A DNA stretch of 64,000 nucleotides from Cephalotus follicularis (taxonomy: Eukaryota; Streptophyta; Magnoliopsida; Oxalidales; Cephalotaceae), in assembly GCA_001972305.1 (NCBI GenBank), contig BDDD01001654.1, positions 145,856 to 209,855 on the forward strand. The letters run 5' to 3'. Under the pieces are notes generated by a model that saw only the letters and a list, made by a program, of their open reading frames with translations, was not told the DNA's origin and made no database searches. Of the stretch, positions 1 to 10,922 are shown piece after piece (positions within the stretch are counted from its first letter, which is position 1; every line of letters begins with the position of its first letter). The translations under genes and the position numbers were made by a program.

Positions 1-2
1 CA

Positions 3-3000
3 ACAAAACCAATTGAAGCAGGTCCCTCTCAAGAAAAATGGGAAACAACAAATTATCTATTGATGTCCTATCTTACCAGTTCGATGGACCCGGGTATTTC
101 CCGTGGCTATATGCTTCTTGACACAGCTGCTGCGATTTGGAAGACGGCTGAAACCACTTATTCACACGTGGGGAGCAAGGCTCAACGTTATGAGATTCGT
201 AAGAAAATTCGAGAAACAACTCAGAAAGAACTTTCAGTTTCTCAATATTATTCGACATTAAAGGCGTTGTGGCACGAGCTTGACTTCTATGGAAAATATA
301 CTGCTGCATGCTCAACAGATATTACTTCTTATACATCTTGGGAGAATGAAATCCGAGTTTATAATTTTCTGGGAGGGCTGAATATGGACTTTGATCAGAT
401 CCGTGCACACATCCTTAGTACGGATCCGTTACCATCTTTGGAGTGTGCATTTTCCATTGTGCACTCTGAAGACATCCGGCGGTCTGCTATGCATCAATCA
501 CCATCTCAGGAGAGGTTTGCTCTCTATTCTGGTAATACCAATCAGCGTGGTGGTTATACTGATAGGATACATACTGGTAAAACTCCTGTGATCTGTGATT
601 ATTGTGGCAAGGAAAGACACACTCGTGAGAAATGCTGGAAACTTCATGGGAGGCCAGGTGCACCTCGCAAAGGACTTAATAAGACTGGTTCTGCTAATCA
701 AATTACTACAGAGAGCTGTCCCACTGATACTGGTTTTTCTGCTGAGCAATTGAATACCTTACGATCTTTGATATCCCAAAAGGATACCTCATCTTCTTCC
801 TCTACTGCAGCCTCCGCTATGCAATTTTTAGGCCCTTCCACTTCAGGTACAGTGTGTGGTAGTTCTTATGCCTCTGTTGCTTCCACCTCTTGGATAATTG
901 ACTCAGGAGCAACTGACCACATGACCGGTTCATCTCACCACTTCATTAATTACTTTCCATTATCCGATTCTGGTAAGGTTAAAACAGCTGATGGGGGCCT
1001 TTCTTCTGTTGCTGGGAAAGGATCTCTTCAATGTTCTTCCGTGTCTTTATCTGATGTTCTTCATGTCCCAAATTTAACTAGTAATTTGTTATCTATCAGT
1101 AGTCTTACCAAGTCTCTGAATTGTAAAGTGATATTTTTTCCTACACATTGTCTTTTTCAGGATTTGGTGACGGGTCGCACGATTGGCAGTGGTAAAATGG
1201 ATGGGAGTCTTTATATATTGGATTCGGTTACTCCTGTTGCTGCCCAGATATCAAGACCTGTCAATTCCTCTGCTGCTGAATCCGAGCCCCTTTATTGGCA
1301 TCTTCGTCTTGGGCATCCTCCGCTAAGAATTTTATCCTCCTTATTTCCTCGTCTTTTTAATACATGTAATCCAAACAATTTCATTTGTGAATCTTGCATT
1401 TTTGCAAAACAAACTTGGGCTAGTTTTCCAGTTTCTGATAATAAAAGTGATATTCCTTTTTCTGTTATTCACTCTGATGTGTGGGGGCCTTCTTGTAATG
1501 TTTCTATTTCTGGATATAAGTGGTTTGTTACCTTTATTGATTGTTAAAGTCGAACCACATGAGTTTATTTATTACGTCAGAAAAATGAAGTTTTTCATTG
1601 CTTCACACTTTTTCATAACATGATCCAAACTCAATTCAATGCTAAAATCAAGATCTTACGGTCTGACAATGGTACTGAATATATGGAAAAAGCCTTTGCT
1701 TCCTATTTGGCTGATCATGGCATAATTCACCAGACTTCTTGTGTAGATACACCTGCTCAAAATGGAGTAGCTGAACGGAAAAATCGTCATCTTCTTGAAG
1801 TTGCTCGGTCGTTAATGTTTGCTAGGAATGTTCCCTTATAGTATTGGGGGGACGCTGTGTTACTATCGGCCTATCTCATAAATAGGTTACCATCTAGAGT
1901 CCTTTTTGGAAAATATCCTCTTCAGGTACTCCTTGGGTCATACTCATTTACCGTTCCACCAAAGGTCTTTGGGTGCCTTGTCTATGTTAGAAATCATCAT
2001 GTTTCTAGCAAACTTGATCATCAAGGTATTCGTTGTATTTTTTTGGGATATTCTGCCACTCAGAAGGGGTATAAATGTTATCATCCACCTTCTCGTAAAT
2101 ATTTTGTCTCCATGGATGCATCTTTATTGAGTCTGCTTCCTATTATTCTGCACTTCTTCAGGGGGAGCCTGCGATAGAAGATATGCAATCAACTGATAAG
2201 CAATTACATGCACCATCGGTTTTTGAAAATGAATCATTGATCCTTGAGGAAGATATGACAGGTCAAGAACAGAGGACCATACAGCCCACAGTCCAGGGGG
2301 AGCAACAACCTACTATAATACCTCAAGCTCCTACTCCACCTCTCACAAACAAAATATATAAAAGGCGACTTTGGTATGAACACAAAGTGCGGAAAAAGCA
2401 GAACGTGGAGGAGGAAGGACAAGCATCCAGTGATGAAGCACCTACAATCATTTTACCAACTGCTCGATTGGAAGACCCGAAGCCAAGTTCTGAGTCTCCC
2501 ACTGAGATTCCTTCTGGTAATATTCCTGAATCAGATCCCAATATTGATTTGCCTATTGCTCTTCGTAAAGGAACTAGGACTTGTACTCAACATCCTATTT
2601 CCAACTTTGTTTCTTACTCATCTTTGTCTCCTTCATATAGAGCTTTTGTGTTTTCCTTGTCTTCTATTGCTATTCCAAAGACTTGGCAGGAAGCAAGTGG
2701 TAACTCTAAATGGAAGGAAGCTATGAATGAAGAGATGATAGCATTGGCAAAAAATAGAACTTGGGATTTAGTTAACCTCCCACTAGGGAAGAGACCGGTT
2801 GGTTGTAAATGGGTGTTTGCACTCAAATAAAGGCTGATGGAATTGTTGAGAGATACAAAGCCCGATTGGTTGCCAAAGGGTTTACTCAGACATATGGGAT
2901 AGATTATTAGGAGACCTTTGCTCCAGTAGCAAAAATGAATACTATCAGAATATTGATCTCATGTGCAGTTAATCAGGGATGGAATCTCCAACAACTTGAT

Positions 3001-4206
3001 GTCAAGAATGCATTTCTGCATGGGGAATTGGAAGAGGAAGTATATATGGATGTCCCTCCTGGTTATTCATCTCCAGACACTCATGGGAAAGTATGTAAAC
3101 TCAATAAAGCATTATATGGATTGAAACAATCCCCTAGAGCCTGGTTTGGCTGATTTCATAGAGCCATGACACTTTTTGGGTATAGACAAAGTAATGCAGA
3201 TCATACATTGTTTATCAAAAGGTCTAGAGCAACTATCACTATTCTGGTTGTTTATGTGGATGACATAGTAGTTACAGGGAACAGTGTTGAAGAGATCTCC
3301 AAACTAAAGCGTTTCCTAGGAAAGGAATTTGAGATTAAAGACTTGGGTCAACTCAGATATTTTCTTGGGATTGAAGTAACTCACTCTCCTAGTGGTATTT
3401 TTCTCTCTCAGAGGAAATACACTCTTGACCTTCTTACTGAGACAGGAATGTTGGGATGCAAGCCAGTAAACACTCCACTAGAACCTAATACCCATTTGAA
3501 GGGTCAAGAGGGTGACCCAGTCGATAAAGGGAGCTATCAAAGACTTGTTGGAAGACTTATTTACCTATCCCATACTCGGCTCGACATCACGTTTGCTGTC
3601 AGCATGGTAAGTTAGTATATGCATGATCCTCACTCCACTCACCTTGAAGCAGTCTACAGTATCTTGAGGTATCTAAAATCAGCTCCTGGGGGAGGGATTC
3701 TTTTCTCCAAGCATGGTCATTGGAGAGTTGATTGTTTTACAGATGCCGACTGGGCTGGATGTCCAGATGATAGGAGGTTTACATCTGAATATTGTACCTT
3801 TGTGGGAGGCAACTTAATGTCGTGGAGAAGCAAGAAACAATCTGTTGTTGCCAGATCAAGTGCAGAAGCTGAATTCAGGGCAATGACACATGGTATTTGT
3901 GAACTTCTTTAGGTTCGAGGTCTCCTACAAGATTTAGGACTTCCAACTGATCCTCCTATGAGATTGTACTGCGACAACAAATCTGCAATCAGCATTGTCC
4001 ATAATCCAGTTCAACATGATAGGACTAAGCATATTGAGATTGATAGACACTTCATTAAGGAGAAGATGAAAGCTGGAGTGATTTGTATTCCATTTGTTCA
4101 ATCTGGATCTCAATTGGCAGATATTTTCACTAAAGGGTTGAGATTCAAAATATTTAGTCCTATTGTAAGCAAGTTGGGCACGTCAAACATTTATGCTCCA
4201 ACTTGA
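3..4206 (+). pseudogene. Copia-1 gag-pol polyprotein, decayed
   Basis: The frame is open from base 3, so gag continues from outside the window. The gag domain is followed by a CCHC knuckle (CDYCGKERHTREKCWKLHG, ~595-655), a protease site (WIIDSGATDHM, ~890-925) and the GAG-pre-integrase motif (HLRLGHP, ~1300). Integrase acidic residues are visible in HSDVWG (~1470), RSDNGTEY (~1660) and the GVAERKNRH region (~1765-1795). Reverse transcriptase shows [20 protein letters not shown] (~3000) and YVDDIVVTG (~3255). RNase H shows DADWAGC (~3745), ARSSAEAEFRAM (~3850) and YCDNKSA (~3965). Stops lie at 1545, 1839, 2175, 2828, 2908, 3151, 3613 and 3910. The product cannot be made as one protein. Family membership is certain; lineage within Copia (Tork-like) is a guess. 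Confidence 0.93.
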
Positions 4207-4392
4207 GGGGGAGTGTTGTAATATGAGTTTTTATCTCATAGGGATTATTTTGTCTTCTCTGTATTTTCTAGTTTATTCTAGAATATTCCTAGGACTGTCC
4301 AGATTCAATGTATACCGTTATTTTATTAGTATAAATACAAGGCTGAGTATGTCAGTAAGACATAACTCACTTACACACATAGAATAACAACA
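4205..4392 (+). repeat. Copia-1 polypurine tract and 3' LTR
   Basis: A polypurine tract (GAGGGGGAG, 4205-4213) follows the RNase H end, and the LTR starts with TGTTGTAATATG at 4214. It contains a TATA-like TATAAATAC (~4331) and ends ACAACA at 4392, about 179 bp in all. The sequence after it is GTTAG, which could be a target duplication, but the left partner is outside the window. Confidence 0.8.
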
Positions 4393-4399
4393 GTTAGTA

Positions 4400-6559
4400 T
4401 GTGTATACGTTAAATAAATAAAATATTTCCTTCTATTTATTGAAAATCAGTTTATTATTTTAAAATACAAAATCTTTTTATTTTAAAAAAATTAATATCT
4501 CTCCTGATTTCTCTCCCTTCTTTTTCTCTCTTCCTTTATCTCTCCCTCTCCCACTCTCTCACTTTCCCGTGTCTCTCCCTCCTATCTCTCCTGTTTTATC
4601 TCACACGTCTCTCCCCTTATTCTATTTTTAAACGCCAGCCATTCTTGTTGTCTTTCGTCTCTCTCTCGTTTGGAATAGCCTTAACCGCAAGCTTATAGAT
4701 TTCCTTGCACTCTCCCACTGTTTTTGCGTCATATTCAAGTTGGTCTAAATTGGTTTTGATTTACCGAATGCTTGATGCATTGATGCAATTTTTTTTTTTA
4801 CTTTGCTTTCTCTATTTCCGTGTGATTACTAATTTGACCACAATTGTCAATATAGCATTAGATTGTATAATTGAATTTATTACTTGTCTTCTTGATTCCT
4901 GTGCATGTCAATATACCAGTGTGTGTTTAATGATATGCAATAAACAAGCAATTGCTTTATTAATTGATTTCTACGCCTCCAAATTGTCAATGCATAAATG
5001 ATATAGGGTTGTGTGCACCAATAAGAGTACTTCATGATTTTACATGGTTTATAGTAAAACACTTCATGGATTTAAAAGTTTTTGATTCATTCTTTTTCTA
5101 TTCTTTTTGGTATTGGCGTCACAAGTATACTACCGAACTCTGTAATCACTGAATTACATTGATTGGTTCTCCAGCTACTCAAACACCAATTGCAACTTGC
5201 ATAAATTATCAGACCATAGTATGGCCCATCATCAATTTGTTTCCGCCATTGTTTCTTCATCCGATTGTATGTTATAATCAATCGATCTTCCATTCTTGTT
5301 TTGGCACCCATGGCCATATGCAACACTTTGTAATATTAGTATTTTGAGTTCATGTGTTTTGGTCTCATAAATTCTTTTAAGTGCATAACTTTAATAATAT
5401 AAATTAGTTTATTATATTTAAGGTGTAATTTTGTGTGATTAGAAACTATATCTATTGGTATTGATTTGGAGCGTTTAAGTTACGGACTTTTGTTCCTTGA
5501 CACTCTCTATTGATTTGTTAGAATAAAATTTAAGTTTTACGAACAGGGACAAAACACGAAATTTATTTCTTGTTATCTCTTTTAATTGTTTTGCAAGAAT
5601 ATATATATATATATATTTAAATAAGCGAGTACAAAATTGCTTTTGATAAATTATGATCGTTGGTAAGCGATTTGAATTTGAAGAATTTGGTTTATATGTG
5701 GAAACCCAATATGCATGAAATGATTTTGATAATATAATTATTTTTGAAATACTGAGAATATAACCACCTATGGGTACCATAGGCATGCTGTAGGCCTGGC
5801 ACGGGAGCATGACACTATCCGTAGCAATGTGATCAGTCTACAGCGTCTCTTTTTGATATCCTACGGAGAGGAGTTGGATCCGATTTTGATAGAGGCGTAT
5901 GGGTCGGCCCTAGGATATATGTTAGTATGTTGGAGAATTGATTGTGTAGTGTCGTACACGTCATTCCATTTGGTATGTGGATGTCTGGAAGTCCCTTACC
6001 TATCTGTGTACCGTTGCGTACTGCCAGTGGGCTTGATACGTATGCGGGGTTTGTTAGCTATAAATAAATATTGCATCTCTCATTATGAAATGTCAGATTG
6101 AAAAGTTTTGGAAATTGATATGTTTGGAAAATCATAACTGTTTTATGAAGATTTATGAATCTTTATGCATATGTTTATTTTGAAGGTTTTTGTTTGAAAC
6201 TTACTGATTTCAATTTTATCGTTTGTTTGATTTTCTATATCCATACTGAGGTTTGCTCAATCGCGTTTTTCTTTCCATGCGGCAGGTTTTCAGGGGCAAG
6301 TGTGATGAGTGGTCCACGAACCTCAGAGGACTAGTTTGTAGCCTCCCATTATTTTATTTCAGTTGATCCTTGTGGCCATTCGTAGATTTTGGAAAATGGT
6401 TAAATGTTGAACAATATTTAAATATTTTTGAACCGATGTTTTTATGTTATTAGTTGGACTTCAATGTAATTGATAATTTGGAATTAAGTTTTATCCTTTT
6501 GATATGATATCGTAAGTTAGTTCGGTGTGACATCCCGGTCACAGGACGAGGGTGTTACA
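4400..6559 (+). repeat. Gypsy-1 5' LTR (~2.16 kb)
   Basis: It aligns base by base with 10923-13117 and ends GGTGTTACA at 6559, just before the primer-binding site. It holds a pyrimidine-rich stretch (CTCTCTCC repeats, ~4495-4620), an (AT)n run (~5601) and a TATA box near its right third. Short ORFs inside (such as 5829-6101) recur in the other LTR and look like chance. The exact left boundary is uncertain because similarity starts a few bases earlier, at GTTAG. Confidence 0.85.
6059..6066 (+). promoter_or_regulatory. TATA box of Gypsy-1 5' LTR
   Basis: TATAAATA occurs here and at the matching place in the 3' LTR (12608-12615). Conservation in both LTRs and a position ~500 bp before the LTR end fit the promoter that starts genomic RNA. 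No transcript evidence is available. Confidence 0.45.
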
Positions 6560-6563
6560 GCTA

Positions 6564-6576
6564 TGGTATCAGAGCC
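6564..6576 (+). other. Gypsy-1 primer-binding site
   Basis: TGGTATCAGAGCC lies four bases after the LTR end. It matches the initiator Met-tRNA 3' end used by most plant LTR retrotransposons to prime minus-strand DNA synthesis. Confidence 0.85.
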
Positions 6577-6715
6577 AGGTTTCTGTTCCTTAGAAGACCT
6601 ATCTAGGTTTGACCTGTGAGATGGGTAGAAATTGGGTTAGGGATATTCTTAATAGTCGTTTTAGTATGTTTCTATTTCAGTTCGTTTTGATCATGTCTTG
6701 GTTTCTTGTTCATAG

Positions 6716-7211
6716 ATGGCACGTAGGGGCGCACGAAATGAGCCCACTTTGGATGAACTTGCAAGGCAGGCTGCGGCACGTAGGGGCTAACGACCAAGAA
6801 ATGTTAATCGGAAAGCTGAATCAGATGTTGCACGGGAGGGTGCACGAAATGAGCCTACGTTAGAGGAGCTAGTGAGGCAGGCTATTTTCAAGCCTTGCAA
6901 CAGCAGAATCAGGGTCAAAAATAGCATAGAGATGTGGCTGAAGAGAATGCGCGGGCGAATGTGCGGGTTGAGGAAAGAGCTGGGGATTAGCCCGACATCT
7001 CGGTATACGTCTGGTTGGAAAGGTTTCAGAAGCAGAAGCAGCACACATTTAGTTCAACATTAGCTCCTGTAGATGCTGAATATTGGATTGCTCATATGGA
7101 GAAAAATTTTGAGGTGCTAAGGTGTGATGATGAGATAAAGGTGAAGCTGGCTGCCTACAAATTAGAGGGCGATGCACAGAGGTGGTGAAAGACTCTGAGG
7201 GTGGCCAAGGG
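6716..7211 (+). pseudogene. Gypsy-1 gag remnant
   Basis: The likely start ATG at 6716 gives a short arginine-rich peptide that hits a stop after about 20 residues. A repeated block (MARRGARNEPTLDEL-like, then again ~6840) follows. A recognisable Retrotrans_gag segment is readable at ~7060-7210, with EYWIAHMEKNFEVL and YKLEGDAQRWW, followed at once by a stop. After this point the sequence jumps to the region just before reverse transcriptase, so the rest of gag and the protease are absent. Confidence 0.75.
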
Positions 7212-7229
7212 CAGTGAAGGGTTTTTGGC

Positions 7230-8668
7230 GGTTGTGAAGGATATCACTAAAGATGAACCTCACCTTGAGGATTATCCGGTCGTTAGTGAGTTTCCTGGAG
7301 TTACCGGGTTTGCCACCAAAACGGGAGCTTGAGTTTACCATCGAGCTCATTCCTGGGGCGGGACCTATGTCGAAAGCACCATATAGGATGGCGCCATTAG
7401 AGTTGCAGGAATTGAAGGAGTAGTTGCAGGAGTTGTTGGATCGGGGTGTTATCCGGCCGAGTGTTTCACCATGGTGTGCTCCGGTTTTGTTTGTCAGGAA
7501 GAAAGATGGTTCTATGAGGTTATGTATTGATTACAGGGAGCTGAATCATATCACAATCAGAAATAAGTATCCTTTACCTCGAATTGATGATTTATTCGAT
7601 CAACTCCAAGGTGCAAAGTATTTCTCCAAGATAAATATGAGATCCGGTTATCATCAGTTACGGGTAAGGGAGGAGGATGTTCCTAAGACTGCTTTTCGTA
7701 CTCGATACGAGCATTATGAGTTCCTGGTTATGCCGTTCGGACTTACTAATGCACCCGCAGTCTTTATGGATTTGATGAATCGGGTTTTCCATGAGTACTT
7801 GGATCAGTTTGTCATTGTGTTTATTGATGATATCCTAGTGTACTCTAAGTCGAAGGAAGAGCATGAAGAGCAGCTTCGCACGGTGTTGGGAATTCTGAGG
7901 AAGAATCAGTTATTTGTGAAGTTTTCTAAATGTGAGTTCTGGTTGGAGCAGGTGGCATTTTTGGGTCATGTGGTGTCAGCTGATGGTATCAATGTGGATC
8001 CAGCAAAGCTCGAAGCGAATACTAAATGGCCGAGACCTACTATCGTGACGGAGGTGAGGAGTTTTCTGGGTTTAGCTGGTTACTATAGGCGGTTCGTAGA
8101 AGGCTTTTCCTTGTTAGCCTTGCCATTGACGCAGCTTATGAAGAAAGTTGCCAAGTTCTTTTGGAATGAAGAGCGAGAGAGGAGTTTTGAAGAGTTGAAG
8201 AATAGGCTTGTGTCTGCTCCGATTCTCAGTTTGCCATATGGGACAGGTGGGTATCAGATTTACAATAATGTCTGTAAGAAGGGTTTGGGTTGTGTATTGA
8301 TGCAGCATGGTCATGTTATAGCTTACGCTTCGAGGCAGCTTAAGCCTTACGAGATGAACTATCCTACACATGATCCTGAGTTGGCAGCTGTGGTGTTTGC
8401 TCTGAAGATTTGGAGGCATTATTTGTACGGGGAAACTTGTGACATTTTTACCGATCACAAGAGTCTCAAGTACATTTTTACACAGAAGGAGCTGAATATG
8501 AGACAAAGACAATGGTTGGAGCTTCTCAAGGATTATGATGCGAATATTCAGTACCACTCGGGTAAGGCGAATGTGGTGGCAGACGCTATTAGCAGGAAAA
8601 GCTCAGGGAGTGGCAGCTCTGTTTACACAACCTTAGCTTGTATCAGATATGGAACGTTTGGAGTTTGA
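7230..8668 (+). pseudogene. Gypsy-1 reverse transcriptase and RNase H
   Basis: The RT N-terminal motif (VVSEFPGV) at ~7275 is cut by a frameshift and a stop at ~7420. From 7424 an uninterrupted 414-residue frame covers RT ([23 protein letters not shown], catalytic FIDDILVYS at ~7820) and RNase H ([30 protein letters not shown]). The usual first catalytic acid of RNase H, normally in a YCDAS-like motif, reads YNNV (~8262), so that active-site Asp appears lost. The frame breaks near 8645. The function would be copying element RNA into DNA. Confidence 0.88.
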
Positions 8669-10162
8669 GTAATATGTTCAGGGTTCAGGCGGGGCTATTG
8701 CTAGTATGAAGGTGGAACCTGCTCTTATATCTCGAGTTAAAGCAGCTCAGGAGGAGGATGGTGAATTGTGGGCTTTGACTCAGAATATAGAGAAGGGCAA
8801 GCAATGAGAATTTCGTGTTGATGAACATGGAGTGATATGGTTGGGAAGCGGTTATGTGTGCCGGCAGATCCAGAGATTAGAGAGGCAATTTTATCTGAGA
8901 CACATAGTTCTCCGTTCTCTATGCATCCTGGTTCTACTAAGATGCATAAAGACTTAAAGAGGAATTTCTGGTGGAATGGAATGAAGAGAGACGTGGCGGA
9001 GTTCGTTGGGAAATGTTTGATTTGTCAACAGGTTAAAATCGAACACCAGTGAGCTAGTGGGCTTTTGCAACATTTGGAGATTCCAGTATGGAAATGGGAG
9101 AGCATTGCTATGGATTTCGTTACGGGTTTACCAAGAACATTCCGAAAGCATGATGTCATATGGGTAGTGGTGGACCAGTTGACCAAATCAGCTCATTTCC
9201 TAGCTATACGAGAGGGTTTTTCTGTGGACAGGTTGTCAGAGATCTTTCAGCAGGAGATAGTGAGACTCCATGGGAGACCTGTATCCATTGTCTCGGATTG
9301 GGATCCCCGTTTCACTTCTATGTTTTTGAGGGGTTTTCAGAAGGTGTATGGTACGCGGCTCAACTACAGTACAACTTTCCACCCAAAGACGGATGGACAG
9401 TTAGAGAGGACTATCCAAACCTTGGAGGATATGTTGAGATCTTGTGCTTTACAGTGGGTAGGAAGCTGGGATGAGTATTTAAGCTTGGTGGAGTTTGCGT
9501 ATAATAACAGTTGGCATGCTAGTATTTGAATGGCTCCTTTCGAGGCTTTGTATGGGAGGAAATGTCGGGCTTCGACATGTTGGGATGAAGTCGGGGAAAG
9601 AGTTATCGAGGGACCAGAGTTAGTCCAGGTTACCACCGAGAAGGTGACACTAGCAAGGGAGAGGTTGAAAGCTGCGCAATCACGACAAAAAAGTTATGCA
9701 GATAAACACAGGAGGGTTTTGGAGTTTAAAGAAGGTGAACATGTGTTTCTGAAGGTTTCACCTTGGAAGGGAGTTCGTCGGTTTGGCTTGAAGGGGAAGC
9801 TGAGTCCTCGGTTTATTGGACCTTTTGAAGTTCTGGAAAAGGTTGGTCCAGTGGCTTATCGGCTAGCCGTACCGCCTCAGCTAGCTCATGTGCATAATAT
9901 ATTCCACGTGTCCATGTTAAGGGGTTATCAGTACCATCCATTACGTGTGGTTCACTATCCCATGGACAGGATTCGTGAGGATATGTCGTGTGAAGAAGAA
10001 GCCAAGGCTATTTTGGATCGACAGGAGCGAGTTATGCGGAGGAAGACCTTTCCGTTCGTTAAAGTGTTATGGAAGAACCATCCAGAGCGGGAGGCTACTA
10101 GGAAAAAAAAGAAAAAAATAAGAAAAAAAAAACAAAAAAAATTAAATAAAGATAAAAGATAA
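8669..10162 (+). pseudogene. Gypsy-1 integrase with chromodomain-like C-terminus
   Basis: The frame is offset from RT. The zinc-binding H-H-C-C region is at ~8900-9040 (with CLICQQVK), the catalytic core at ~9065-9500 (MDFVTGLPRT, then SDWDPRFTS where SDRDPRFTS is usual, then QLERTIQTLEDML), and the C-terminal domain at ~9530-10080 (PRFIGPFEVLEKVGPVAYRL, HNIFHVSML). The last part resembles the chromodomain used by chromoviruses to target chromatin. Stops lie at ~8805, 9050 and 9527. The coding sequence dissolves into a poly-A-rich run at ~10100-10240. Confidence 0.87.
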
Positions 10163-10255
10163 TTTAAAATTAAGGAAAAAAAAAAAAATAAAGGGGAAAA
10201 AAAAAAAAAACCCAATTAAACAAAAAAAATTAAAGAACAAATTAATTTTTTTTAA

Positions 10256-10858
10256 TGTGGGTTGCATATTTTATCTGGCATGTAATTTGCCAATTTTGAT
10301 TCTTGATATGGGAAAATTCTATTTACAAGTATAATGCCATGTGTCCCCAAGAGATGAGAACAGGTGCCTTGTCCAGGCCTGGGCACGTGGCCAGGCATTA
10401 TGAATTTAAACCATTAGCGCGCCGCTATCCTCGGGCGTTGCCAGCCCATGACCAGAGACGTGCACGGTACTACGTCCTAAAGGGAAAGTGCCACAAAATC
10501 TGGCGGAGATCAGGGGAAATGCCTGGGCTCCTCGGGCATTTTCCTTATGGGCAACCATCAACTCCTATTTCTACGCTCAACAGTTACATTGGAGGTCTAT
10601 AAATACAAAATCAAACGACTTCAGCCAGGTCAGCCACTTTAGCACTCAAAAGAACCAAGCATACTTTGTGCAATTACTAACTTGAGCGTTGGAGTGTCCC
10701 AGGGAGAACAACCTCCTGGACCTTCAACCTTTGTGCTCTTATTGTGCAGGAATCGTCAACCACGAATCGACCTTTCTCGGACAGATTCCAACGTTTCCCA
10801 AAACAAATCAAGCCCTTACACGTGGAGTACTGTTTAGGGAAGGATTTTTGCATCAACA
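10256..10858 (+). repeat. LTR-like fragment of a second element near Gypsy-1 3' end
   Basis: This unit shares nothing with the Gypsy-1 LTRs. It has a TATA-like CTATAAATAC (~10598), a motif ACTTGAGCGTTGGAGTG (~10679) and an end GATTTTTGCATCAACA (to 10858). These resemble the R-U5 part of Tat-type LTRs; compare the ACTTGAGCG motif before the H primer site at ~47319. The left boundary is a guess and no target duplication was found. An A-rich tract (10100-10250) precedes it. Confidence 0.5.
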
Positions 10859-10922
10859 ATTCTTTTTGACCTTGGCTAGACTGAGTTGATTCTAGCCTTG
10901 GACCGACATGTATTCGTTAGAA

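Larger units (their letters stand above)
1..4392 (+). mobile_element. Copia-1: Ty1/Copia retrotransposon, 5' end outside window
   Basis: The domain order is gag, CCHC knuckle, protease, integrase, reverse transcriptase, RNase H, then a polypurine tract and a short LTR, which is the Copia order. The 5' LTR and start of gag lie left of base 1. The element is dead, with at least eight in-frame stops in pol. Its 3' end abuts the next Gypsy LTR with only a few bases between. Confidence 0.93.

Noticed and set aside
5829..6101. 90-residue ORF, with a similar one at 12378-12650.
   Set aside because: It occurs in both Gypsy-1 LTRs and spans the TATA region. No known domain; best seen as LTR sequence.
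10303..10602. 99-residue ORF in the LTR-like fragment.
   Set aside because: It lies across promoter-like sequence of an LTR end and shows no family motif.
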